Source: Nonomuraea turcica (GTDB lineage: Bacteria; Actinomycetota; Actinomycetes; Streptosporangiales; Streptosporangiaceae). Taken from it: DNA of 64,000 nucleotides. The notes beneath the pieces were generated by a model. That model saw only the letters and a program-made list of their open reading frames with translations. It had not been told where the DNA came from and did not search any database. The translations under genes were made by a program, and so were the position numbers. Position 1 is the first letter of the stretch. Each line of letters begins with the position of its first letter. The stretch is taken from assembly GCF_030718205.1 (NCBI RefSeq), contig NZ_JAUZQF010000013.1, forward strand, positions 1-64,000, in the 5' to 3' direction. Shown in pieces: positions 31,712 to 40,665 of the stretch.

Positions 31712-31751
31712 CGATCCGCTCCTTCTGCCGATGTTGCGACACTACGACGGG

Positions 31752-31780
31752 CGGGGGCGCCCCTGGAAGAGGCGCCCCCG
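31752..31780 (-). terminator. GC hairpin between coxM and coxG
   Basis: A perfect 10 bp stem (CGGGGGCGCC / GGCGCCCCCG) with a 9 nt loop in the 77 nt gap. No T-run follows on the minus strand, so it may attenuate or stabilise the operon message rather than end it. Confidence 0.5.
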
Positions 31781-31788
31781 TAGGTGGC

Positions 31789-32643
31789 CTAAGGTGCGCC
31801 TGCCGCGGTGCGTACCGCGCGGTCGGTCAGGACCTTGGCCAGGTGCCGGCGGTAGTCCGGCTGGGCGTGCAGATCCGACGGCGGGGAGGTGTCCGCCGCC
31901 GCTTGCTCGCACGCCTGCCGGATCTGGTCGCTCAGCTCCATGCCCTGCAGGGCGGACTCGGTCGCGCGGGCCCGCACAGGCGTCGGGCCCATGCACGTCA
32001 GCCCGATCCTGGCCTCGGCGATCGCGCCGTTGGAGCGCTTGACGGCCGCCGCCACGCCGACGATGGCCCACGCCTGCGCGGTGCGATGGAACTTCTCGTA
32101 GTGGAAGCCCCAGCCCTCGCCCAGCTTCGGGATCTTCACCCCGGCCAGGATCTCTCCCGGCTCGAGCGACGACTCCAGGTAGTCGACGAAGAAGTCGGCG
32201 GCGGGGATCTCCCGCTCGCCCTGCGCCGACCTCGCCACGAACACGCCATCCAGGGCCAGCACCACGGCCGGCAGGTCGCCTGCCGGGTCCGCGTGCGCCA
32301 GCGAGCCGCCGAACGTGCCCCGGTGCCTGATCGCCGGGTCCGCCACGTGGGCGGCGGCCAGCGCCACCAGCGGGCAGCCGGCGTTGACCACGTCGGAGCG
32401 CATGACCTCGTCGTGCGTGGCCATGGCGCCGATGAACACGTGGTCGCCGCGGTCGTGCACGCCCTTCAGCTCCGTCAGCCGCCCGACGTCGACCAGCGTC
32501 GACGGGTAGGCCAGCCGCAGCCGCAGCAGCGGCAGCAACGACTGCCCGCCGGCCAGGACCTTGGCGTCCTCGTCCGCCGCGAGCGCCTGCGACGCCTCGG
32601 CGAGCGAGTCCGGGCGCACGTACTCGAACTGCGCGGGGATCAT
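31789..32643 (-). CDS. coxM: FAD-binding medium subunit of a molybdenum hydroxylase (CoxM)
   Basis: 284 residues from ATG at 32643, overlapping the coxL stop as ATGA. FAD_binding_5 motifs are clear: VLAGGQSLLPLLRLRLAYP (pyrophosphate loop) and TFGGSLAHADPAGDLPAV. A CO_deh_flav_C domain occupies the last 100 residues (RTAQAWAIVGVAAAVKR). It passes electrons between the 2Fe-2S subunit and the acceptor. Length and order are normal for CoxM. The true substrate depends on the large subunit. Confidence 0.92.
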   Translation of the reverse strand: MIPAQFEYVRPDSLAEASQALAADEDAKVLAGGQSLLPLLRLRLAYPSTLVDVGRLTELKGVHDRGDHVFIGAMATHDEVMRSDVVNAGCPLVALAAAHVADPAIRHRGTFGGSLAHADPAGDLPAVVLALDGVFVARSAQGEREIPAADFFVDYLESSLEPGEILAGVKIPKLGEGWGFHYEKFHRTAQAWAIVGVAAAVKRSNGAIAEARIGLTCMGPTPVRARATESALQGMELSDQIRQACEQAAADTSPPSDLHAQPDYRRHLAKVLTDRAVRTAAGAP

Positions 32644-34985
32644 GACCGCACTCCTTCCAGCGCGCGCCAGACGCGTTCCGGCGAGCACGGCATCTCGACG
32701 TCGTGGATGCCGAGCGGGCGCAGGGCGTCCACGATGGCGTTCACCACGGCCGGGGTCGAGGCGATCGTCCCGGCCTCGCCGACGCCCTTGACCCCCAGCG
32801 GGTTGCTGGTCGCGGGCGACTCGGTCCGGTCGAGCGTGAACGTCGGCAGGTCCGCCGCGGACGGCAGCAGGTAGTCGGCCATCGTCGTGGTCAGCAGGTT
32901 GCCGTCGGCGTCGTACACGGCCTCCTCGAACAGCGCCTGCGCGATGCCCTGCGCAATGCCGCCGTGCACCTGCCCCTCGACGATCAGCGGATTCACCACC
33001 TTGCCGACGTCGTCGACCGCCACATACGAGCGGATCTTCACCATGCCCGTCTCGGTGTCCACCTCCACCGCGCACAGGTGGGTGCCGTGCGGGAAGGAGT
33101 AGTTCTCCGGGTCGAACGTGGCGTCCGAGTCGAGCCGCGCCTCCACGCCCTCGGGCAGGTCGTGCGCCGCGAACGCGGCCCACGACAGCTCCTGCATGGT
33201 CTTCTGCGACTCCGTGCCCCGCACCTTGAACGCCCCGGCCTCGAACTCCAGGTCGTCCGGCGAGCACTCCAGCAGGTGCGCGGCCAGCTTGCGCGCCTTG
33301 TCCCTGACCTTCTCGGCCGCCTTCAGCACCGCGATGCCGCCGATGACCAGCGAGCGCGAGCCGTAGGTGTCCATGCCCTTGTGCGCGATCGCCGTGTCGC
33401 CGTGCAGGACCGTGACATCGTCGAACGGCACGCCGAGCGCGTCGGCAACGATCTGGCTCCACGCCGTCACATGCCCCTGCCCGTGCGGGGAGGTGCCGGT
33501 GATGACCTCGACCTTGCCCGTGGGCAACATGCGCACGGTGCCGTGCTCCCAGCCGCCGGCGGCGTAGTTGGCCTCGCCGAGCATCCTCGACGGCGCCAGG
33601 CCGCACATCTCGGTGTAGGTGCTGACGCCGATCCCCAGCTGCACGGGGTCGCCCCGGTCCCGCCGGTCGTTCTGTTCGGCGCGCAGCTTGTCGTAGCCGA
33701 ACATCGCGGTCGCCTTGTCCGTCGCCGCCTCGTAGTTACCCGAGTCGTAGGTCAGCCCGGAGATCGTGGTGTACGGGAACTCCTCGTGCTTGATCCAGTT
33801 GCGTCTGCGCACCTCCACCGGGTCCATGTGCAGCTCGGCGGCCAGCTCGTCCATCACCCGCTCGATGCCGAACGTCGCCTCTGGCCGCCCCGCGCCGCGG
33901 TAGGCGTCGGTGGGCATCTTGGTGGTGAACACGCCCGTGCAGGCGAACTCGTACGCGTCCATCTTGTAGATCGCGTTGAACATGGACGCGCCCAGCAGCG
34001 GGATGCCCGGCGTGACCAGCATGAGGTAGGCGCCCATGTCGGCCAGCAGGTCCACCTGGAGCCCGCGGATGCGGCCGTCGGCGTCGGCGGCCAGCCGGAG
34101 GTGCTGGATCTGGTCGCGGCCGTGGTGCACGGTCAGGTTGCCCTCGGAGCGGGACTCGGTCCACTTGACCGGCTTGCCGAGCTTGCGCGCCAGCAGCAGG
34201 CAGAGCACCTCCTCGGCGGTGACCTGCAGCTTCGAGCCGAACCCGCCGCCCACGTCGGGCGCGATCACGCGGATCTTGTGCTCGGGGATGCCGGTCACGA
34301 CCGCCAGCATGACCCGCAGCACGTGCGGGATCTGCGTGGACGACCACAACGTGTACGACTCGCCGTCGGTGTCCGCCATGACCGCCCGCGGCTCCATCGC
34401 GCTGGGGATCAGCCGTTGCTGCCGGAACGTCCGGTCGATGACGATGGGCGCGTCCCTGAACGCGGCCTCGATGTCACCCGAGGTGATCTTGGTGCTGAAC
34501 GCCTTGTTGCCCGCCTCGTGCACCTTCGGGCTTTCCGTGGTCAGCGCCTCCTTCATCTCGAGCACCGCGGGCAGTTGCTCGTACTCGACGTCGATGGCCT
34601 CCAGCGCGTCGGCCGCGCGGTAGCGGTCCGTCGCGATCACGCAGGCCACGGCCTCGCCCACGTACCGCACCTCCGACACCGCCATCGGCGGGTGGTCGGG
34701 GATGACCACGTCCTCGCTCACCGGCCACGCGCACGGCAGGCTGCCCTGCTCGGCGGCGAAGTCCTGGCCGCTGAACGCCGCCACGACCCCAGGAAGGTCA
34801 CGTGCCCCCGACACGTCGACCCTGGTGATCCTCGCGTGCGCCATCGGGCTGCGCAGGAACATCACGTGCAGGAGTCCCGGACGCGTGAGGTTGTCCGTCC
34901 ACTGCGTGCGCCCCGTCAGCAGCCTGGCGTCCTCCTTACGCTTCCTGGGCCTGCCGACTTCCTTGCCGACTTCCTGGATCGTCAT
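32640..34985 (-). CDS. coxL: Molybdopterin large subunit, form II CoxL-like
   Basis: 781 residues from ATG at 34985. Xanthine-oxidase-family domains: a/b hammerhead (KRKEDARLLTGRTQWTDNL) and Mo-binding domains with DVGGGFGSK, the active-site loop TDAYRGAGRPEA, GTSPHGQGHVTAW and GVKGVGEAGTI. The AYRGAGR loop is the form II signature; true form I aerobic CO dehydrogenase has AYxCSFR. The enzyme may therefore oxidise CO poorly or act on another small molecule. It sits between coxS and coxM with ATGA overlaps on both sides. Confidence 0.93.
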   Translation of the reverse strand: MTIQEVGKEVGRPRKRKEDARLLTGRTQWTDNLTRPGLLHVMFLRSPMAHARITRVDVSGARDLPGVVAAFSGQDFAAEQGSLPCAWPVSEDVVIPDHPPMAVSEVRYVGEAVACVIATDRYRAADALEAIDVEYEQLPAVLEMKEALTTESPKVHEAGNKAFSTKITSGDIEAAFRDAPIVIDRTFRQQRLIPSAMEPRAVMADTDGESYTLWSSTQIPHVLRVMLAVVTGIPEHKIRVIAPDVGGGFGSKLQVTAEEVLCLLLARKLGKPVKWTESRSEGNLTVHHGRDQIQHLRLAADADGRIRGLQVDLLADMGAYLMLVTPGIPLLGASMFNAIYKMDAYEFACTGVFTTKMPTDAYRGAGRPEATFGIERVMDELAAELHMDPVEVRRRNWIKHEEFPYTTISGLTYDSGNYEAATDKATAMFGYDKLRAEQNDRRDRGDPVQLGIGVSTYTEMCGLAPSRMLGEANYAAGGWEHGTVRMLPTGKVEVITGTSPHGQGHVTAWSQIVADALGVPFDDVTVLHGDTAIAHKGMDTYGSRSLVIGGIAVLKAAEKVRDKARKLAAHLLECSPDDLEFEAGAFKVRGTESQKTMQELSWAAFAAHDLPEGVEARLDSDATFDPENYSFPHGTHLCAVEVDTETGMVKIRSYVAVDDVGKVVNPLIVEGQVHGGIAQGIAQALFEEAVYDADGNLLTTTMADYLLPSAADLPTFTLDRTESPATSNPLGVKGVGEAGTIASTPAVVNAIVDALRPLGIHDVEMPCSPERVWRALEGVRS

Positions 34986-35464
34986 GGCGTGCTCACCGCC
35001 TGCCCCATCTCCTGCGCGCCCTTGCGGACGGCGCGGACGATGTTGCAGTAGCCGGTGCAGCGGCAGAGGTTGCCCTCCAGGCCCTGCCTGATCCTCTCCT
35101 CCGACGGGTCGGGATCGTCTCTGAGCAGGTCTATCGCGGCCATGACCATGCCGGGCGTGCAGTAGCCGCACTGCAGCGCGTGCTCTTCGTGGAAGGCCTG
35201 CTGCATGGGGTGCATCGACCCGTTGACGCCCAGGCCCTCGATCGTGACGACGTCGCAGCCGTCGGCCTGGACGGCGAGGACCGAGCAGCTCTTCACGCTC
35301 TTGCCGTCCAGCATGACCGTGCATGCGCCGCAGTTGCTGGTGTCACAGCCGACAGGCGTGCCGGTCTTACCCAGCCGTTCTCGTAGCAGATGAACGAGAA
35401 GGAGCCGCGGCTCGACGTCCTCCTCGTACTTGATCCCATCGACGGTGACGGTGATCCGGGGCAT
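34982..35464 (-). CDS. coxS: 2Fe-2S small subunit of a molybdenum hydroxylase (CoxS)
   Basis: 160 residues from ATG at 35464, with GAGGGAGGACGT just upstream. The N-terminal plant-type ferredoxin domain has GCDTSNCGACTVMLDG. The C-terminal helical domain has CGYCTPGM and CRCTGYCNI, giving the second 2Fe-2S cluster. It carries electrons from the molybdenum site to FAD. First gene of the operon, downstream of a SigA-like promoter. Confidence 0.94.
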   Translation of the reverse strand: MPRITVTVDGIKYEEDVEPRLLLVHLLRERLGKTGTPVGCDTSNCGACTVMLDGKSVKSCSVLAVQADGCDVVTIEGLGVNGSMHPMQQAFHEEHALQCGYCTPGMVMAAIDLLRDDPDPSEERIRQGLEGNLCRCTGYCNIVRAVRKGAQEMGQAVSTP

Positions 35465-35504
35465 ACGTCCTCCCTCAGGAGCAGGGGAAAGGCGGACACA
35501 CCCG

Positions 35505-35532
35505 AACCTACGCCGGTGTTACTCCCGGTCAA
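35505..35532 (-). promoter_or_regulatory. SigA/HrdB-like promoter of the cox operon
   Basis: On the minus strand TTGACC (35527-35532) and TAGGTT (35505-35510) are separated by 16 bp, close to the actinobacterial principal-sigma consensus. The expected transcription start near 35498 leaves a leader of about 35 nt before coxS. Confidence 0.65.
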
Positions 35533-35535
35533 GGG

Positions 35536-35739
35536 TTACTTACCGCGGACCGCCCGTGCGACGATCGCGACAAGCCCTGCGAACGCCAATCCCAGCACCG
35601 TGACGCCGATCAGGACCAGCGGATCCCTGATCGCGCGTGTCACGATCAAAATACCCACAACGACGAAGAGCACGCCGCTGAGCAGGGCCATCCAGTCCGT
35701 CCTGTGGAGCTGACGTGGGCGCTCGACCTCACGCGGCAC
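35536..35739 (-). CDS. Small two-helix membrane protein
   Basis: 67 residues from GTG at 35739, which lies 11 nt inside the end of the PspC gene. After a basic, Gln/His-containing start it has two hydrophobic segments (WMALLSGVLFVVVGILIV and PLVLIGVTVLGLAFAGLVAIV) with a short RAIRDP turn and a basic C-terminus. No family is recognised. The overlap suggests it is translated together with the PspC/DUF4097-like protein and may be its partner. Confidence 0.78.
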   Translation of the reverse strand: MPREVERPRQLHRTDWMALLSGVLFVVVGILIVTRAIRDPLVLIGVTVLGLAFAGLVAIVARAVRGK

Positions 35740-37630
35740 GCCGCACCTCCATGTCGCCGAGCCCGCCCCTCAGGTTGAGCACGATCGTCGAGACCTCCCC
35801 CTTGGGCTCGATCTCCGGCTCCAGCACCTTGTCCAGCCGGATGTCCACGCCGCCCCGGACCGACTGGTCGACCGTGATGTCGCCGACCTTGTTGGAGGCG
35901 TGCACCTCCAGCCTCACCGTCGGCGGCACGATCACCTCCAGCTCGCCCAACGACACCGCGGCGTTGACCGTCGCCGTCGTGCCCGGAGCCAGCTTCAGCT
36001 CCGACAGATCCAGCCGGCCGTCGCCGACGCCGACATCGTAGGCGGCGTTCAGCTCGGTGAGCGTGGTCGGGGCCCACTCGGACGAGCCGATGTTCCGTGG
36101 CAGGCCGCCGAGCATCAGGCCCGCGCTCACGATGAGCGCCACCGCGGTCCCGGCCGCCACCAGCCCGGCGCCGCGGCCCCACCAGGCCGCTATCAGCAGT
36201 CCGGCGCCGATCGTGATGAGCATCGCGCCGCCGACGATGGTCGGGCTCACTCCGGCGGCCGACCTGGCTTGGACCGCCACGACGATCCCTCCAATGATGA
36301 TTGCCAGCAGGACGGTGATGGCGCCGATGAACGACTTCGGCCTTCGCTCCTTCTTCGGGAGCGGGCGGCCGTACAGGACCGGGTCGTATGGTGAGTAGCC
36401 ACCGGCCCGCTTGGCCGGATCCAGCGGCTGGTACGGGCCGCTGGGCGCGAACGGCTCGCCGTACGGGGTGTAGTTCCGCGCGGAGGCCGCCGCTTCGCGC
36501 TCCCGCGTCTCGTCGGCCAGCGGTGCCGTCCTGCTCATGCGGGCTGCCGCCTGATCCTTGCGCGCCCCGTGATCCTGGCGCGCCGCCTGCGCGTGCGCCG
36601 CTTGATCCTCCCGCGCCGCGTCCTCGTGCGCCGCGTCCTCGTGCGCCGCCTGCGCGTGCGCCGCTTCGCCGGCCGCGGACGGCTCCCGATCGAGCTGCTC
36701 GCCGCCCTTCCACGTCGCAAACGCCGCCGTCTCTGCGATCGGCGTCGCCACTTCTGCGCCTGGCGTCGCCGCTTGTGCGCCTGTGCCCGCGCCTGGCGTC
36801 CCTGCGCCCGCGCCTGGCGTCTCTGCGCCCGCGCCTGGCGTCTCTGCGCCCGCGCCTGGCGTGTCCGCATCGGCGCCCGGCGCCGTCGCGCCCGCGCCTG
36901 GCGTCTCCGCGCTCGGCGTCTCCGCGCGTGCACCGTGCGTCTGTGCGCCGCTTGGCGTCTCCGCACGTGCGCGGGGCGTCTCTGCGCCCGCGCTTGGCGT
37001 CTCCGCATGTTCCGCACCCACGCCCGGCGCCTCAGGGGCCGGCGGCATGCGGTCGCCGGCCCGGTGCGGCCCTGGGGCCGGCCTGAACGTGGGCGCGGGC
37101 CGGGCGGTGGGCGTCGGGCGTACTGGGGGAGCGGCCTGCCGGCCGGCATAGGACGGCGCGGCCCGCTCCTCCACGCGCCTGCGGCTGAGCCGCTCCGGCA
37201 TCGACCGGGCCAGCCCCAGCAGATCCACCCCGCTGGAGTGCGCCGCCAGCAGCGACACGGCCAGGAGCACCCCGACCACCAGTGTCCCCGTGTCGAACCA
37301 GATCGTGGCCAGGTTGATCGCCAGCCCGAACGCCAGCACCGCCGTCAGCAGCGCAAGCACGGCCTCGGCGTCGAAGTCGCGCCGTGTCCACTGCTCGATG
37401 ATCCCCGGCCCGCCGTTCGGCTCCTTCATCAGCAGGAACGCCGCCAGATACAGGAACAGGCCGACACCCGAGCCGAGCAGCAGCACGGCGAAGGTCACCC
37501 GGAACACCACGGGATCGATGCCGGTATACCGCCCGAGGCCCGCGCACACTCCCATGAGGAAGCGTCCCTCGCTGCTGCGTCGCAGCACCTTCGGGCCGGC
37601 GGCCGGTTCTCTGGGCGGAGCTTCTGTCAT
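35729..37630 (-). CDS. PspC-domain membrane protein with repeat linker
   Basis: 633 residues from ATG at 37630. Residues about 15-75 are a PspC domain (RRSSEGRFLMGVCAGLGRYTGIDPVVFRV and a hydrophobic helix). More helices follow, then a long low-complexity linker (about residues 205-365) of ETPGAGA-type and AHEDAA-type repeats. Another helix group precedes a C-terminal beta-helical toast-rack/DUF4097-like domain (VGVGDGRLDLSEL, SLGELEVIVPP, VGDITVD). Similar proteins are thought to sense cell-envelope stress. It is divergent from a PspC-domain sensor kinase, which suggests joint function. Confidence 0.87.
   Translation of the reverse strand: MTEAPPREPAAGPKVLRRSSEGRFLMGVCAGLGRYTGIDPVVFRVTFAVLLLGSGVGLFLYLAAFLLMKEPNGGPGIIEQWTRRDFDAEAVLALLTAVLAFGLAINLATIWFDTGTLVVGVLLAVSLLAAHSSGVDLLGLARSMPERLSRRRVEERAAPSYAGRQAAPPVRPTPTARPAPTFRPAPGPHRAGDRMPPAPEAPGVGAEHAETPSAGAETPRARAETPSGAQTHGARAETPSAETPGAGATAPGADADTPGAGAETPGAGAETPGAGAGTPGAGTGAQAATPGAEVATPIAETAAFATWKGGEQLDREPSAAGEAAHAQAAHEDAAHEDAAREDQAAHAQAARQDHGARKDQAAARMSRTAPLADETREREAAASARNYTPYGEPFAPSGPYQPLDPAKRAGGYSPYDPVLYGRPLPKKERRPKSFIGAITVLLAIIIGGIVVAVQARSAAGVSPTIVGGAMLITIGAGLLIAAWWGRGAGLVAAGTAVALIVSAGLMLGGLPRNIGSSEWAPTTLTELNAAYDVGVGDGRLDLSELKLAPGTTATVNAAVSLGELEVIVPPTVRLEVHASNKVGDITVDQSVRGGVDIRLDKVLEPEIEPKGEVSTIVLNLRGGLGDMEVRRAA
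36740..37010 (-). repeat. In-frame 21 bp repeats in the PspC protein linker
   Basis: Repeated 21 bp units encode seven-residue ETPGAGA-like repeats, at best preserved in 36781-36870 and degenerate on either side. Frame is maintained, so this is a coding repeat of a disordered linker between membrane segments. Confidence 0.85.
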
Positions 37631-37743
37631 GGAACCATCGTGGCCCGGCGCGCGGTGTGCTCGCATCCGGGACACCCCTGACCCGACCCGGGGGTTGTTC
37701 CCTGATGCCCAGGACATCCCCGACATGTGACGATGGCCATGTT

Positions 37744-38952
37744 ATGGCTGACCAGAAGACTCTCGCCGAGCCCAACGGCGACGCGCCGTACCGGCGCATG
37801 ATGCGCCCCATGGAGGGCCGCCTGCTCGGCGGCGTGGCCCAGGGGCTGGCGACGCAGCTCAAGCTTGATCCGGTGGTGATCAGGCTGGCGTTCGTGCTGC
37901 TCAGCGTGGTCGACGGGGTCGGCGGTGTGGTGTACGCGGTGTTGTGGATGATCACGCCGAAGGAGCCGTACCAGGGCCAGCCGGTGCAGCGGGACTGGAG
38001 CCAGCTCGCGGCGTTCACCGCGATCGGGGTGGCGTTGCTGGCCTTCGGGCTGCTCACGGGGGCCTCCCAGGGCGGGATCGGCATGCTGCCGTTCGCGGTG
38101 GGCGGCATCGGCGCGTTGATCCTCTGGCAGCAGGCCGACCCCGAACGCCGCCGGAGCTGGATGAGCGGGGCCGCGCTCAGCATCAGGAAGAACCGCGTGC
38201 GCACGCTGCTCGGCGTGGTGCTGGTGGTGATCGGCGCGGCCGGATTCCTGTACTCGCAGGGCGAGCTGGCCCAGGCCAGGCCGGGGTTGCTGTTCACCGT
38301 CGTGGTCGTCGGCGGCCTGGCGGTCGTCGCCGCGCCCTGGCTCGCGGGCCTGTGGAAGGAGCTGCAGCTGGAGCGGCGCGAGCGCATCAGGCAGGAGGAG
38401 CGCGCCGAGGTCGCGGCCATGGTGCACGACTCGGTGCTGCACACGCTCACGCTGATCCAGCGGGTCGCCCACGACCCGCGCGAGGTCACCCGCCTGGCCC
38501 GCTCCCAGGAGCGAGAGCTGCGCAACTGGCTCTACCAGCCCGCTCAGGACGCCGACGCCACGCTGGCGGCCGCCGTACGCAGGATCGCGGCGGAGGAGGA
38601 GGACGCGCACGGCGTGCCCATCGAGGTGGTCTGCGTGGGCGACATGGATCTCGACGGGGGCGGCAGGCTCGGCGCCATGCTGAAGGCGGCCAGGCAGGCG
38701 ATGGTCAACGCCGCCAAATACTCTGAAAGTCCCTCCATTTCCGTCTACGCGGAAGTAGAGGGTGAAGAGGTCACGATTTTCGTGAAGGATCGGGGCAAGG
38801 GGTTCGACCTCGAGGCGGTGCCGCTCGACCGGATGGGGATCAGGCAGTCCATCATCGGGAGAATGGAACGTCACGGCGGCGCGGCCCGCGTACGCACCGA
38901 GCTCGGCGAGGGCACGGAAGTGATGTTGACGATGAAGGTGGAGAAGGCATGA
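37744..38952 (+). CDS. PspC-domain sensor histidine kinase
   Basis: 402 residues from ATG at 37744. Residues about 18-75 are a PspC domain (RRMMRPMEGRLLGGVAQGLATQ and GVVYAVLWMITPKEP). Four more hydrophobic helices end near residue 200. The kinase core has a HisKA_3-type phosphoacceptor His at about residue 228 in AAMVHDSVLHTLTLIQR, and an ATPase domain with VNAAKYSES and DRGKGFDLEAV. Overlap ATGA with the response-regulator gene shows a cognate pair. Divergent from the large PspC protein across a 113 bp region. Likely an envelope-stress sensor. Confidence 0.92.
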   Translation: MADQKTLAEPNGDAPYRRMMRPMEGRLLGGVAQGLATQLKLDPVVIRLAFVLLSVVDGVGGVVYAVLWMITPKEPYQGQPVQRDWSQLAAFTAIGVALLAFGLLTGASQGGIGMLPFAVGGIGALILWQQADPERRRSWMSGAALSIRKNRVRTLLGVVLVVIGAAGFLYSQGELAQARPGLLFTVVVVGGLAVVAAPWLAGLWKELQLERRERIRQEERAEVAAMVHDSVLHTLTLIQRVAHDPREVTRLARSQERELRNWLYQPAQDADATLAAAVRRIAAEEEDAHGVPIEVVCVGDMDLDGGGRLGAMLKAARQAMVNAAKYSESPSISVYAEVEGEEVTIFVKDRGKGFDLEAVPLDRMGIRQSIIGRMERHGGAARVRTELGEGTEVMLTMKVEKA

Positions 38953-39581
38953 CGCGCGTATTGATCGTCGACGATCACCGGTTGTTCCGGTCCGGGGTGC
39001 GTGCCGAGCTGGGCGACTCGATCGAGGTGGTGGGCGAGGCCGAGGACGTCGAATCGGCCGTCAAGGCGATCGCCGAGCACCAGCCCGACGTGGTCCTGCT
39101 GGACGTGCACATGCCCGGGGGCGGCGGCCAGGAAGTGCTGCGCCGCGTGCTGGGCTCCGGCTCCCAGGTCCGCTTCCTGGCGTTGTCGGTCTCCGACGCG
39201 GCCGAGGACGTCATCGGCGTGATCAGAGGCGGCGCGCGCGGCTACGTCACCAAGAACATCAGCGGCAAGGAGCTGACGGACGCCATCCGCCGGGTGGCCG
39301 ACGGGGACGCGGTGTTCTCGCCGCGGCTGGCCGGGTTCGTGCTGGACGCGTTCGCCTCCTCGGAGGCGCCGCCGATCGACCCGGAGCTCGACTCGCTGAC
39401 ACAGCGTGAGCGCGAGGTGCTGCGGCTGATCGCGCGCGGGTATGCGTACAAGGAGATCGCCAAGGAGCTGTTCATCTCGGTCAAGACCGTGGAGACGCAC
39501 GTCTCGTCCGTCCTGCGCAAGCTCCAGCTCTCCAACCGGCACGAGCTGTCCCGCTGGGCCACCGCCCGACGCCTCGTCTAA
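38949..39581 (+). CDS. LuxR/NarL-type response regulator
   Basis: 210 residues from ATG at 38949. Receiver domain with IVDDHRLFRSGV and phospho-acceptor Asp at residue 52 in VVLLDVHMPG, then KNISGKEL. The C-terminal LuxR-type helix-turn-helix has LTQREREVLRLIARGYAYKEIAKELFIS, split here as motif positions about 146-175. Partner of the overlapping kinase gene. It likely controls the divergent PspC gene and possibly envelope genes nearby. Confidence 0.95.
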   Translation: MTRVLIVDDHRLFRSGVRAELGDSIEVVGEAEDVESAVKAIAEHQPDVVLLDVHMPGGGGQEVLRRVLGSGSQVRFLALSVSDAAEDVIGVIRGGARGYVTKNISGKELTDAIRRVADGDAVFSPRLAGFVLDAFASSEAPPIDPELDSLTQREREVLRLIARGYAYKEIAKELFISVKTVETHVSSVLRKLQLSNRHELSRWATARRLV

Positions 39582-39680
39582 TACGCCGTTACGCGAAAGT
39601 TATTCGTTTTCGGCAGTCGAAACATCCGTCTCAATTGTCACACAAGGAGGTAGATAGGCACTTAGTCCAGGAGTAACCCT

Positions 39681-40631
39681 TTGAAGCGCGTAATCCGGAT
39701 GCTTCCGGCCATGGTCGCACTGGTCGCCGCGACGGCCTGTGCGGCGGAGAGCGTCCCCGTATCGCGAGCTCAAGCCGCCGCCGCGCCCCAGCTGGCCGGC
39801 GCGGTCGCCGCCCCGGCGAAGAAGGTCAAGCTCGGCATCGCCGACATCGCTCCCATGGGGGAGAAGACCGAGAAGGTAGGCGTCGGCTTCCCGATCATCG
39901 TCACGTTCGACCGTGACGTCAAAGCCAAGGACAGGGCGGACGTCGAGTCGCTGCTGGAAGTGACACCGGAGAAGCCGGTCGAAGGCGCCTGGCGGTGGGT
40001 GTCGGCACGCAAGGTCATCTACCGGACCAAGACGTACTGGAAGCCGTACCAGAAGGTGCTCTTCACCGCGAGGCTGTCGGAGCTGCCGGGCAACACCGGC
40101 GCCAAGGACGTCTCCCGCCGCTTCGCCGTCGGTGCGCAGCACATCTCCGTGGTCAACACCCGCTCGCACACGATGAAGGTCTACCGGAACGGCAAGCTCG
40201 CCAAGAAGATCCCGATCAGCGCAGGAAAGGGCGGCCTGATCAGGAACGGCGTGGACGTCTACCTGACCACGAGCGGCGTTCACCTCACGATGGGCAAGAA
40301 GGCCGTCGAGACCATGACCTCCTCCTGGATGGGCGTGACGGATCCGAAGGACCCGCGCTACTACAAGGAGGAAATCCCGTGGGCGGTCCGCATCTCCGAC
40401 AGCGGCGAGTACGTCCACCAGAGCGCCGGCTACTACCACTTCCTCGGGCGTTCCAACCAGAGCCACGGCTGCGTCCGGGCGACCCCGGCCGGGGCCAAGT
40501 GGTTCTACACGATCGCCCAGCGCGGTGACGTCGTGAAGATCACCGGCACCAAGCGCAAGCTCCAGTGGAACAACGGATGGAGCTACTGGCAGCTCAACTG
40601 GACCCAGTGGAAGCAGGGCAGCGCCCTGTAG
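39681..40631 (+). CDS. L,D-transpeptidase (YkuD), lipoprotein-like
   Basis: 316 residues. The start is a TTG at 39681 because CCAGGAG lies 7 nt upstream and it opens a signal sequence (MKRVIRMLPAMVALVAATACAAES) with a possible lipobox Cys. An Ig-like domain (about residues 50-150) precedes the YkuD domain. The catalytic SHGCVR motif places the nucleophile Cys at about residue 264, and HQSAGYYHF supplies the upstream His region. These enzymes make 3-3 peptidoglycan cross-links outside the membrane. The tail is Trp-rich (WNNGWSYWQLNWTQWKQG). Confidence 0.93.
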   Translation: MKRVIRMLPAMVALVAATACAAESVPVSRAQAAAAPQLAGAVAAPAKKVKLGIADIAPMGEKTEKVGVGFPIIVTFDRDVKAKDRADVESLLEVTPEKPVEGAWRWVSARKVIYRTKTYWKPYQKVLFTARLSELPGNTGAKDVSRRFAVGAQHISVVNTRSHTMKVYRNGKLAKKIPISAGKGGLIRNGVDVYLTTSGVHLTMGKKAVETMTSSWMGVTDPKDPRYYKEEIPWAVRISDSGEYVHQSAGYYHFLGRSNQSHGCVRATPAGAKWFYTIAQRGDVVKITGTKRKLQWNNGWSYWQLNWTQWKQGSAL

Positions 40632-40637
40632 AGGTGA

Positions 40638-40653
40638 GGGCCCAGGCGGGCCC
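40638..40653. terminator. Short GGGCCC hairpin between convergent genes
   Basis: GGGCCC-AGGC-GGGCCC can form a 6 bp stem with a 4 nt loop in the 34 nt gap between the L,D-transpeptidase and pcrA ends. There is no T-run, so the call is weak. Confidence 0.35.
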
Positions 40654-40665
40654 GGAGCTCGGGGA

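Noticed and set aside
32703..35051. A 782-codon plus-strand open frame opposite coxL
   Set aside because: The coxL frame has full molybdenum-hydroxylase motifs. The opposite frame is an antisense shadow with no recognisable domain.
31019..35464. Genuine form I aerobic CO dehydrogenase
   Set aside because: The active-site loop is AYRGAGR, typical of form II, not AYxCSFR.
39643..39652. A perfect SD-like AAGGAGGT upstream of the L,D-transpeptidase as evidence for an extra small gene
   Set aside because: No ATG, GTG or TTG follows at a useful distance. The transpeptidase TTG has its own SD closer to it.
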